Shown here piece by piece: positions 8,509 to 16,757 of a stretch of 64,000 nucleotides of DNA. Origin of the DNA: Saccharopolyspora dendranthemae (GTDB lineage: Bacteria; Actinomycetota; Actinomycetes; Mycobacteriales; Pseudonocardiaceae). The first letter of the stretch is position 1, and each line of letters starts with the position of its first letter. Made by a program: the position numbers and the translations under genes. The notes beneath the pieces are model-generated. The model searched no databases and was not told the DNA's origin. It was given only the letters and a program-made list of their open reading frames with translations. The stretch lies in NCBI RefSeq assembly GCF_007829955.1, contig NZ_VIWX01000008.1, positions 44,234 to 108,233 of the forward strand, written 5' to 3'.

Positions 8509-8511
8509 CCG

Positions 8512-8547
8512 AAACAACCCCAGGTCATGCGACCTGGGGTTGTTTTT
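8512..8547 (+). terminator. Rho-independent terminator after tRNA-Asn
   Basis: AACAACCCCAGGTC and GACCTGGGGTTGTT form a perfect stem with a 4-base loop, followed by a run of T. It begins a few bases after the tRNA 3' end. Confidence 0.93.
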
Positions 8548-8661
8548 CTTCGTGCGCGTGCTCCGTCGTCCTCGTCGGTGCCGATGAGTTCCTGACGCCG
8601 GAGTGGTCTCACCTTCGGACGCGTCATCGGCGCCGGATCACCGTGAGACAGGAGACCCGCA

Positions 8662-9336
8662 GTGGGGAAGCAGGACCAACCGCACGTCGCACCCGAAGTC
8701 GTCGACCGTGCTCGGTTCGACGCGGCGCTCGCCGAGCAGGTCGTGGCCGAGAAGGAGGTCACCCGGCACAACGACCGGGTTTCGGCCGGCCGACGCAGGC
8801 TCCCGATGGTCGAGGTGCCCGACTACACCTTCACCGGCCCCAGCGGTCCGGTGCGGTTGACCGAGCTGTTCGGGGACGGGTACTTGCTGCTGGTGCAGAA
8901 CGTCATGTTCGGCACGGACTGGGAGAGCGGGTGCCCGAGCTGCACCTGGGCGGTCGACAACCTGCCCGCCGACATGCACCGGCTGACCGATGAGGGGATC
9001 GCCTTCGCGATGGTCTCGCAAGCTCCGATCGAGAAGCTCGAGGCGTGGCGGGCGATGAAGGGCTGGGACCACCTCTGGGTCTCGTCGGCCGGGACCGGCT
9101 ACCACTACGACTGGGGCTGGACGCAGCAGGACGACCAGGGCGCGGAGTGGCCGCAGCCCGGCTATTCCTACTACCTGCTCAAGGACGGCACGCCCTACCT
9201 GACTTACATGACCACGGCTCGCGGCACGGAGGCGATCCTGCCGGTGGCCCAGATCATGGACCGCACGGTCTACGGTCGCCAGCAGGAATGGGAGGACAGC
9301 CCGGCCGGGTGGCCGCAATACCCGACGTACGGCTGA
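8662..9336 (+). CDS. DUF899 family thioredoxin-like protein
   Basis: The 224-aa protein shows the family's VVAEKEVTRHNDRVSAGRRRLPMVEV start, a thioredoxin-like fold with the GCPSCTWAVDNLPADMHRL motif (a CPxC pair near 95), and the WDHLWVSSAGTGYHYDW block. The catalytic role of DUF899 proteins is not established; the cysteine pair suggests redox chemistry. GTG 8662 follows AGGAGA at 8650. It is a single gene, separated from the tRNA by a terminator. Confidence 0.85.
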   Translation: MGKQDQPHVAPEVVDRARFDAALAEQVVAEKEVTRHNDRVSAGRRRLPMVEVPDYTFTGPSGPVRLTELFGDGYLLLVQNVMFGTDWESGCPSCTWAVDNLPADMHRLTDEGIAFAMVSQAPIEKLEAWRAMKGWDHLWVSSAGTGYHYDWGWTQQDDQGAEWPQPGYSYYLLKDGTPYLTYMTTARGTEAILPVAQIMDRTVYGRQQEWEDSPAGWPQYPTYG

Positions 9337-9364
9337 CCGCCCGGCGTCGCTAGCGTGTTCGGTC

Positions 9365-9934
9365 GTGGCGAAGCTCTACTTCCGGTACGGGGCGATGAAC
9401 TCCGGCAAGTCGACGGCGTTGATCCAGGTCGCGCACAACTACAAGGAGCGCGGGCAGCAGGTCTTCGTGGTCAAGCCCGAGATCGACACCAAGAGCCCGG
9501 TGGTGCTGTCGCGGATCAGCGTGATGCGGGAGGTCGACGTCGTCGCGGACGCCGACACGGCTCTGCGCGACGTCGTGCTGGCGGCAGGGGCTCCGGACTG
9601 CGTGCTCGTCGACGAAGCGCAGTTCCTCACCGGCGTGCAGGTCGAGGACCTGTTCCGGCTCGCCGTTCTCGACGGGATTCCGGTGATCGCCTACGGGCTG
9701 CGCAACGACTTCCGGTCTCGCGGCTTCCCCGGGAGCCTGCGGTTGATGGAGCTGGCGCACTCCATCGAGGAGCTCAAGACCATCTGCCGCTGCGGCCGCA
9801 AGGCGACGCTCAACGCGCGCACGGTCAACGGCGTGTTCACCCAGGACGGCAACCAGGTCGCCATCGATGGCGACGTCGGATACGAATCCATGTGCGGCAC
9901 TTGCTATCTCCACAAGGTCGGCACGCTCGGCTGA
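9365..9934 (+). CDS. tdk: Thymidine kinase
   Basis: The 189-aa type II thymidine kinase phosphorylates thymidine to dTMP in the salvage pathway. The P-loop GAMNSGKST is at residues 9-17, the Walker B-like CVLVDEAQFL is near 80, and the lasso domain carries zinc-ligand cysteines in CRCGRK and CGTCY. Starts at GTG 9365. It is 28 bp after the DUF899 gene, so the two may share a transcript. Confidence 0.95.
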   Translation: MAKLYFRYGAMNSGKSTALIQVAHNYKERGQQVFVVKPEIDTKSPVVLSRISVMREVDVVADADTALRDVVLAAGAPDCVLVDEAQFLTGVQVEDLFRLAVLDGIPVIAYGLRNDFRSRGFPGSLRLMELAHSIEELKTICRCGRKATLNARTVNGVFTQDGNQVAIDGDVGYESMCGTCYLHKVGTLG

Positions 9935-9949
9935 CGAGGAGCCCGGCCC

Positions 9950-10042
9950 GCGATCGCTGTCGTCGCCGGAGCCCGCGAGCGCGGACTCGACGAGATCCGC
10001 CACCACGCGAACGAAGCCATGACCGAAAACCTCGCCCACTAA
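9950..10042 (+). pseudogene. Possible C-terminal gene remnant in the tdk downstream gap
   Basis: This stretch reads AVVAGARERGLDEIRHHANE and ends at a TAA. It has amphipathic, protein-like composition, but no start codon before the tdk stop in the same frame. It may be the tail of a decayed gene or chance. The rest of the gap (10043-10259) shows nothing I can name. Confidence 0.25.
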
Positions 10043-10259
10043 CCGCGAATGGGCTACGCGGGGACCCAATGCGCAGTCGAGCCTCGGGTGTTCTTCGCAA
10101 AACGGCTCCAGATCGGATTTCGCACGTTCCGCTGGAGAAAGGTCGCGTTCGCTCGTGCGAACGGTTGGTGATGCTCGGCGGAACTGGGCGTGTGCCAGGG
10201 GTGCGGCCGATAAGGTGCCGGGCGGCCAGGGCTGACGTGACGACAGAGATGGGGCAGCG

Positions 10260-10820
10260 GTGACCGGGGCGGGTGAAGACCGGGCGACGCTCGAAGCGAG
10301 GAACGCCGCGATCAAGGAACAAGTGAGCGGCCTGCTCGACAAGTTCCACCAGCAGACGGCGATCCTCGAGCAGGCGCAGGAGGCGGCGTCGTCCACGACG
10401 GCGACGGTGACTTCCGAAGACGGCTCAGTGACGATCACCGTGGACGCCTCCGGAGCCATGACCTCGCTGGACTTCGCCACCAAGAACTTCCAGCGCACCG
10501 ATCCGCAGAAGCTCTCCCAGACCGTGATCGAGACCCTCCACGCCGCGAGTGCGCAGGTCAAGAAGCAGATGGCCGACCTGGTGGCGCCGGCGACCGAAGA
10601 TCTGCCCGATCTCCCGGATCTCATCGAGGGCGCACCTTCGCTCAAGGGGCTCATGCCCGAGATCCCGGATTTCACCGAGCAGCCCGCGCCCGCTCAGGCC
10701 CCGCAGGCTCCGGCTCCGCAGGCTCCCGCGTCGTCGGGTCAGCCCCGACGCCGCCCGGTCGATGACGATCCCGACGACGGCCTGCCCGGCACCTGGCTCG
10801 TGGGAGGACAAGGTCGATGA
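10260..10820 (+). CDS. YbaB/EbfC-like protein of a type VII secretion locus
   Basis: The 186-aa protein has an N-terminal YbaB/EbfC-type domain. A coiled helix (TLEARNAAIKEQVSGLLDKF) is followed by a strand pair (SEDGSVTITVDASGAMTSLDF) and a second helix. A Pro/Ala-rich acidic tail runs from about 125 to the end. YbaB proteins bind DNA, but in actinomycetes this variant commonly starts WXG100/toxin operons, where its role is unclear. Starts at GTG 10260. The next gene overlaps its stop by 4 bp (ATGA), so the pair is translationally coupled. Confidence 0.8.
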   Translation: MTGAGEDRATLEARNAAIKEQVSGLLDKFHQQTAILEQAQEAASSTTATVTSEDGSVTITVDASGAMTSLDFATKNFQRTDPQKLSQTVIETLHAASAQVKKQMADLVAPATEDLPDLPDLIEGAPSLKGLMPEIPDFTEQPAPAQAPQAPAPQAPASSGQPRRRPVDDDPDDGLPGTWLVGGQGR

Positions 10821-11131
10821 CCGGCGCTCAGATGGAGCCGGACCGCGTTCGCGGCGGTGCGGCGAAGTTCGACGGTGCGGCTGATCAGGTCGAGTCCATC
10901 CTCAGCCGGCTGCAGCAGTCCTTGCAAGCGCAGGGCGACTGCTGGGGCAACGACGAGTCGGGTCAAGCCTTCTCGAAGGACTACGTGCCCGGATCCGACG
11001 GTGTGACCGAAGCCCTCTCCGCCGTCCAGGAGGCCCTGCACAACCTGCGCGGGCAGGTCGAGGGCGCGGCCAACGACTTCGAGTCGATCGACCAGGGCGA
11101 GGCCGGCAACATCTCGGGCGTGGAGATCTAG
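10817..11131 (+). CDS. WXG100-family type VII secretion protein
   Basis: The 104-aa helical hairpin protein has a turn at CWGNDESGQAFSKDYVPG, the W-x-x-x-x-x-G-F-Y pattern of ESX/EspC-type substrates. No signal peptide is present, as usual for type VII substrates. It is coupled to the YbaB-like gene upstream and lies 2 bp before the giant toxin gene. It is likely the small helical partner that pairs with the toxin's N-terminal WXG domain for export. The secretion ATPase is not in this window. Confidence 0.82.
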   Translation: MTGAQMEPDRVRGGAAKFDGAADQVESILSRLQQSLQAQGDCWGNDESGQAFSKDYVPGSDGVTEALSAVQEALHNLRGQVEGAANDFESIDQGEAGNISGVEI

Positions 11132-11133
11132 GC

Positions 11134-14100
11134 GTGGGCCTGGAGATCCCGGACGAGGTCAAGTGGCTGCTGCCGATCGTCGTCGGTGAGAGCTGGCCGG
11201 AAGGCGACGAGGACAAGCTGCGCGAACTCCGCGACGCCTGGACCGAGGCCGCGCAGGCGTTACCCGACGCGATGGACGCGGGAAACGCGGCGGCGCGCGA
11301 GGTCCTGGCGTCCTGGCAGGGCGAAGCCGCGCAGAAGTTCGACGAGACCTGGAAGAAGTTCACCGCGGGCGAGTCACCGGTGTTCACCTCGCTCGGCGAC
11401 TCCTGCAACGGCCTCGCCGAAGCGTGCGACAAGACCGCGCTGGACATCGAGTACACCAAGTACATGATCATCGCGTCGCTGATCATGCTGGCGATCCAGA
11501 TCGCCGCGTTGATCGCCGCGGCGTTCGTGAGCTTCGGCGCTTCGACCGCCGGAGTCGTGCCCGCGCAGCTGGCGACCCGCGCCGCCGTGCAGATGATCTT
11601 CCGGCAGCTGGTGCAGAAACTGGCGCAGCAGGGGGTCAAGAAGGTCGTCCGCGAGGCGCTGGAGAAGGTCCTCAAGGAGGGCCTGCAGAAGCTGCTCAGC
11701 AAGCAGGCGCTGGGCAACCTGGGCAAGACCGTGGCGATGAACGTCGGCTCGGAGGTGGCTCTCGACGCCGGCATCCAGGGCGTGCAGATGGCCAAGGGCG
11801 ATCGCGATTCCTGGGACTGGGGCAAGACCAAGGACTCCGCCGTCGGCGGTGTGGCGGGAGGAGTCGCAGGTCACCTGGTCAGCGGCCGCGCCGTGGGCAA
11901 CGCCGCCGGTGACGCGGTGTCCCACTCGGGCAGCGGCGTGGCCGGCCACGCCGCCAAGGGCGCGACCGAAGGCGTGCTGGGCAGCGTCGGCGAGGCCGCC
12001 ATGACCGGCCAGCTGGGCGATCTCTCCGCGGGCGACGTGCTCATGGGTGCCTCCAGCGGTGCGGTCGACGGTGGGACAGGGGGCGCGAAGGACGGCTTCT
12101 CCGACGCGGCGAACGCGCGGAGCGCGGCGGAGTCGGCGAGCTCGGTGGCCGGCGGCGCGGCCGAGAGCGCGACGTCGGCGGGAGAGTCGGGGCCGGGAGG
12201 TTCCTCCCCGGCGGAATCCGGTTCCGGTGCAGCACCTGATTCCGCTTCCAGTGCGGCGGAATCAGGATCTGATTCCAGTGGTGGTGCGGGTTCCGGTGGC
12301 GGTCCTGCGGCTTCGAGCGGATCGGATTCCGCGGGCGGTGCTTCGGCTGATTCCGGTTCGTCGAACGGGTCGAGCTCGTCCGAGAGCCGCCCCTCCGAGC
12401 CTGCGGCGACGACGGCTTCCGGTGCCGCGACCATGGAGCGTCCCGAAACCACCGGTGCCGCACCAGGTTCTGCTGGCGTCGGTTCGGCGATGCCTGGGGC
12501 GGCGGCTCAGCACTCAGGTGGTCAAGGCGGCCCGCAGCCCGGCGCCGCTCCGGGACAGCAACCGGGCAGCTTCGGCATGCAGGGCTCGTCCCAGGGCATG
12601 GGCCCCGGCGGCCAGCCACCGATGGGACCCGGCGGAACCCCGCGCGCGGGCGGCTTCGGCCCCAGCGGAATGCCCGCCCAACCAGGCCCTGCGGGCTTCT
12701 CCCCGAACCAAGGGGCGCACCAGGGCGGCTTCCAGCAGCAATCCCAGCAGGGCGGCTACCAGCAGCGCGGCCAGCTGCCTCCGCAGAACGTCCAGAACGG
12801 CCCCGCCCCGCAGCACCACCAGCCGCAGCAGGGACATCCTCAGCACAACCAGCCTCAGCACAACCAGCCTCAGCAGGGGCGCCCCCAGCACGCCCAACCT
12901 CAGCAGGGCCAGTTCCAGCCGCATCAAGGCCAGCACCCGCCGCAGCCGCCGCAAGGCCAGCAGCAGCCGCCGCAGGGTCAGCACCCGCCGCAGCGCGGCC
13001 CGCACTACACGCCCCCACAGGCTCAACCCTGGCAGCACCAGGGCCAGCTCAACACGGGCCAAGCCGCCTACCGGCCGCACGCACCGCAACCCACCCACCA
13101 GCAGGGCTTCCAGCAAGCCCCGCCACCCCAGCAAGCCCACCCCGCCCCGCTCCACGGCCCACCGCAGACCACCCCGAACCAGGGTCCCCAGCCGCCGCAG
13201 CAGGGTCCGCGCGCTCCGGTGACAGGGCAAGCCGGTCATCAACAGGTCGGCCCGACCACGCCTCGGCAGGCGCAGCCGCCGGCTCCTCCTCTTCCGAACG
13301 GAGCACGGCCCAACCCAGCCGCGAACCCGCACCAGGTCCCAAGCAACACGCCTCGCCAAGAACAGGTGCCCCAACAGCCGCGGCAGGCCCCGATTCCGAG
13401 GGGCCATACCGGTTTGCAGGGGCAGCTGCCGCAGCAGCAGACCGGCCCAGCGCAGGCTCCGCTGCGAAACCGGCAAGGCGGAACGCCTCCAACGCAACGG
13501 CCGTCGTCCACGGCACCCAAGACCGAGGTGCCGCGGACGGACCGCCCGCACAACAAGGAGGGGGCAGGAGACGCTCCTTCCCAGCCGGTTTCCCCTGAGC
13601 AGGATGCCGGTCGCGGTACCGGCCACGACGGCAGCGCAGCGATGCCGGAGCAGGTGCGGGATACCGACGGGCCTGCACCGAGCAAGACACCGGACGAGGC
13701 CGAGCAACCGAAGAACAAGCCGGAGACGTCCGAGCCAGAGAAGTCGGACGTCGACGGGACGGATGAGAAGTCCGAGACTGATCGCGCCCCCTCATCTGAG
13801 CCGCGCGACATCGCGCACGCTCTCGATCCCGATTTGGAATCGGGCGATCGCGCTGATGAGAATTCCGACGCCGAGCGCGAACTGCTGGAGGAGCTCGAGA
13901 AGGAGCCGAAGCTCCCGCGTCCGGAGCAGAACCTCGACTTCTGCCTGGACCCCGATTACAAGGCGCCTCCCGGAGCGTTCCAGCGGCTCAAGGAAGTGCT
14001 GGGTGCGGACGAGGACCGGCTGGAACACCTCCTGGACAGGGTGGAGGAGCGCCTGCAGGGGCATCCCGAGCTTCGGTCGATGTCGAAGGACGGAGCTCTC

Positions 14101-16755
14101 GCGGCTCATAGCTACACCAGCCATGACGTCTTCGCGAGGCTGAACTCCCATTGCCGGGAGGGCAAGCTCACCGCGACCGACATGCACATGCTGCAGGCGA
14201 TCGTGTCCGGCATGAAGGAAGCGCCCACGTACGTCGGTCCGGCGATTCGCGGGCTGCGCTTCAGCGACCCTCGCGCGGCAGAACTCACCGCCGGTCACTA
14301 CGAGCCGGGACAGGTCACGGTCGAGCACTCGGTGACCAGCATGGCGATGAAGCAGTCGCCTGACGAGAAGTCGGGCTTCGAAGGTGGCGTTGAGCTGCAC
14401 ATCGAATCCAAGACCGCGGCACGGATGCAGGAGCTCGCCAGCAAGACCGACGAGCGTGAGGCGGCGCTCCTGCCCGGCGCTCAGCTCTACGTGCACAGCA
14501 AGGAACTCGTCGAGATCCCGGCCACCATCGACGCCGATGGGAAAACGGTCGCAGGCAGGCAGAAGTGGGTCATCCACGCCGAAGAGATCCTTCCCGGTGA
14601 TCCCCGGTACCTCAGCCCGGAGGAGACGCGCGAACGCATCGCGGATCGGCAGGAACGATCGGCGGCTGATGCCGAGATCATCGAGGCGCGCAGCTCGAAC
14701 CGAATCGAAAGCATGTTGTCGGGTGAGGATCCCGACGGAGGCGACGTGCAGTCGGCCTTGGACGACGACACGCCGATGGGCGCACCGCAGGAGTTGTTCG
14801 GTGCCCATGGCGATGTGCCCGCCGTGCCGCCGTTGCCGACCCACCCCGACGGGTCTCCGGATTGGAGCAGCCTTTCCCACGGCACGCCGGGTGTGCACAG
14901 CCTGCCCGCCATCCATGCGGCTACGGCGCACCCCCAGCGCGGTGCGGAGTACGTCGAGGCGAATCACTCGAAGCTGCCCGGCACCAACCCGAACTTCTAC
15001 GCGCCGGGCGGCTTCGAGAACGGGTGGCAGACGAACTGCACCCGGTGCGTCGTCAACTACGCGAAGCAGCTCGTCGGCCGTGATGAACCGATCGAGCCGG
15101 TGCGTCCTGAGGAGCTCTCGGCCAAGGGCACCAAGGAGTACGTCCAGCAGAATCTCGGCGGTCAGTGGGAATTCCACGGGCAGAACTACGACAGCGTCAT
15201 CCACAGGATGTCCCAGGAGCCGACCGGGTCCCATGCTGTCATCGGGGTGCGGTTCGCGGATCCGACGAATGCCGACAACACGCTCGGGCACGTCGCCATG
15301 GTCGTGAACACCTCGGAGGGCGTCGCGTTCATCGATCCGCAGTCGGGGCGGCTGATGGATCTTCCGCATCCGCCGAAATCGATCGAACTGCTGCCGTTCG
15401 GAACAGCTCCGGACCAGGCGACCAACACCTCAGCCGGACTCAACCTGCCGCACTCCGCTCACAGTGCCCCGCAACCGGATCCGCACACACCGCAGGTCAC
15501 GTCTGAGGTGTCGGACCCGGATGCCCCGCAGGACGGTCCATCCACATCGGAGATTCCGCTCGTTGAAGACGAGCCACAGTACGTTGATGACGCAGAGGCG
15601 TCGGCGGACTCCGAGTCCACATCGGACACGACTTCCGATGATCGTGAACCGAGGCAGGCGCCGAGCCGGTGGCGCCAGGAAGGCCCCTGGTTCGGCCAGC
15701 ACGCGAACCCGTTGCGCACGGTTCCTGAGGCCGAGGACGAGTACGAGCTGGGGCCGCTGGTGAACACGTCGAGCGTGCCGTCGGTCGAGTCTCAAGACCA
15801 CACGCGGTTTGGCACTGAATCGGGACAGCCGGGACACCGTCATGAGTCGCAGGAGACCGTCCCGTCTGGACCGGGTAGCCAGGACGGCAGTGGTGACCGG
15901 TCGGCAGGTGGTGCGAGCTCGCCGGTCGCTCCCGACGCTGTGAATCGCTCCATCTCCGGTGAGCTGGGCTTGGACAACCTGCCTCAGACTCCCGGCACGT
16001 CGGCAGGTACCGAGTCCGGAACCGGAGCGGGAGGAAGCCTTCCGCCGTCCGCCGCGGCTTCCACGGAAAGTTCCTCGTCCACCGGCAGCGCGAGGGCTGC
16101 GGACTCGACGGCTGGTGGGACCGCAGGTCAGGCCATGGCTCAACCTTCCTCCGGTGCGGTGTCGCCGGGCGGAACATCCGGTGTTGGCTCCACCACCGGT
16201 CCGTCTCCGACGTCCGGTGGCTCGGTTCCGGGACAGCAGCCCGGCGGCGGTGCAGGCCCCATGGGAGCCACGCCCGGGCAGGGGAATCGCAGCGATGTGG
16301 GCCGCTCCCTTGATGGGCGTGGTGACGGCGACCAGGCGTCGGTGACGCACAACCGGGAAGCGACCATTCCAGCGGATCTGGCGGCCATGTACCTGGGCAA
16401 TCAGGAGTCGTCCACGCTCCTGGCTGCGGATGGTCGGCAGGTAACGTTCCGCAAGGACGCGGCCTTGGACTTCGGGCCGGGCCAGATCGACGATCGCCCG
16501 GACTCGGCACTGACGCTCCGCTACGAGGCGCCCGATCCGAACGGTATGGGGATACCGTTCGACCAGGAAGAACTCGGCGCGGGCGAGTTCACCGGGCGTG
16601 CTGAGATCTACGTCCAGGACGCCGAGGGGCCCGAGTCGCTGCTGGGGACGTTCGACAAGGGCACCGGCGCATGGGCGCCGACGCCGGCAGGGATCCGGTG
16701 GATGAGTTCGGCATCGGGACGTGATGAGGAACGGCAACCGGGGAGGAACCGCTGA
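11134..16755 (+). CDS. Giant type VII polymorphic toxin with ADP-ribosyltransferase-like and papain-like deamidase domains
   Basis: The 1873-residue protein has these parts in order. A CpnT-like WXG domain covers about 1-105 (GESWPEGDEDKLRELRDAW, SWQGEAAQKF), followed by a hydrophobic segment at about 110-135 and a glycine-rich alanine region to about 330. A very long Ser/Gly, then Gln/Pro-rich, linker runs to about 800, and an acidic segment follows. An ART-like domain spans about 930-1150, with Arg1039 in AIRGLRF, Ser1066/Ser1069 in SVTSMAM and Glu1107-x-Glu1109 before AALLPGAQLYV, fitting the R-S-E class. A papain-like/glutamine-deamidase domain covers about 1270-1420, with NCTRC (Cys1302, Cys1305), His1386 in GHVAMVV and Asp1401 in IDPQSG. 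A second low-complexity stretch leads to a C-terminal domain (about 1743-1873) I do not recognise. Export through a type VII system is inferred from the WXG partner. Two immunity-like genes follow. Confidence 0.85.
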   Translation: MGLEIPDEVKWLLPIVVGESWPEGDEDKLRELRDAWTEAAQALPDAMDAGNAAAREVLASWQGEAAQKFDETWKKFTAGESPVFTSLGDSCNGLAEACDKTALDIEYTKYMIIASLIMLAIQIAALIAAAFVSFGASTAGVVPAQLATRAAVQMIFRQLVQKLAQQGVKKVVREALEKVLKEGLQKLLSKQALGNLGKTVAMNVGSEVALDAGIQGVQMAKGDRDSWDWGKTKDSAVGGVAGGVAGHLVSGRAVGNAAGDAVSHSGSGVAGHAAKGATEGVLGSVGEAAMTGQLGDLSAGDVLMGASSGAVDGGTGGAKDGFSDAANARSAAESASSVAGGAAESATSAGESGPGGSSPAESGSGAAPDSASSAAESGSDSSGGAGSGGGPAASSGSDSAGGASADSGSSNGSSSSESRPSEPAATTASGAATMERPETTGAAPGSAGVGSAMPGAAAQHSGGQGGPQPGAAPGQQPGSFGMQGSSQGMGPGGQPPMGPGGTPRAGGFGPSGMPAQPGPAGFSPNQGAHQGGFQQQSQQGGYQQRGQLPPQNVQNGPAPQHHQPQQGHPQHNQPQHNQPQQGRPQHAQPQQGQFQPHQGQHPPQPPQGQQQPPQGQHPPQRGPHYTPPQAQPWQHQGQLNTGQAAYRPHAPQPTHQQGFQQAPPPQQAHPAPLHGPPQTTPNQGPQPPQQGPRAPVTGQAGHQQVGPTTPRQAQPPAPPLPNGARPNPAANPHQVPSNTPRQEQVPQQPRQAPIPRGHTGLQGQLPQQQTGPAQAPLRNRQGGTPPTQRPSSTAPKTEVPRTDRPHNKEGAGDAPSQPVSPEQDAGRGTGHDGSAAMPEQVRDTDGPAPSKTPDEAEQPKNKPETSEPEKSDVDGTDEKSETDRAPSSEPRDIAHALDPDLESGDRADENSDAERELLEELEKEPKLPRPEQNLDFCLDPDYKAPPGAFQRLKEVLGADEDRLEHLLDRVEERLQGHPELRSMSKDGALAAHSYTSHDVFARLNSHCREGKLTATDMHMLQAIVSGMKEAPTYVGPAIRGLRFSDPRAAELTAGHYEPGQVTVEHSVTSMAMKQSPDEKSGFEGGVELHIESKTAARMQELASKTDEREAALLPGAQLYVHSKELVEIPATIDADGKTVAGRQKWVIHAEEILPGDPRYLSPEETRERIADRQERSAADAEIIEARSSNRIESMLSGEDPDGGDVQSALDDDTPMGAPQELFGAHGDVPAVPPLPTHPDGSPDWSSLSHGTPGVHSLPAIHAATAHPQRGAEYVEANHSKLPGTNPNFYAPGGFENGWQTNCTRCVVNYAKQLVGRDEPIEPVRPEELSAKGTKEYVQQNLGGQWEFHGQNYDSVIHRMSQEPTGSHAVIGVRFADPTNADNTLGHVAMVVNTSEGVAFIDPQSGRLMDLPHPPKSIELLPFGTAPDQATNTSAGLNLPHSAHSAPQPDPHTPQVTSEVSDPDAPQDGPSTSEIPLVEDEPQYVDDAEASADSESTSDTTSDDREPRQAPSRWRQEGPWFGQHANPLRTVPEAEDEYELGPLVNTSSVPSVESQDHTRFGTESGQPGHRHESQETVPSGPGSQDGSGDRSAGGASSPVAPDAVNRSISGELGLDNLPQTPGTSAGTESGTGAGGSLPPSAAASTESSSSTGSARAADSTAGGTAGQAMAQPSSGAVSPGGTSGVGSTTGPSPTSGGSVPGQQPGGGAGPMGATPGQGNRSDVGRSLDGRGDGDQASVTHNREATIPADLAAMYLGNQESSTLLAADGRQVTFRKDAALDFGPGQIDDRPDSALTLRYEAPDPNGMGIPFDQEELGAGEFTGRAEIYVQDAEGPESLLGTFDKGTGAWAPTPAGIRWMSSASGRDEERQPGRNR

Positions 16756-16757
16756 CC

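Noticed and set aside
10043..10259. A regulator gene between tdk and the YbaB-like gene
   Set aside because: No frame with a start, ribosome site and protein-like composition.
12820..13010. Short CAGC-rich repeats as a CRISPR array
   Set aside because: They are codon-level Gln/Pro/His repeats without uniform spacers, inside an open reading frame.
12041..13795. Long minus- and plus-strand frames inside the toxin's low-complexity linker
   Set aside because: They are a by-product of GC-rich Gln/Pro/Ser/Gly codon repeats; only the main frame links recognised domains.
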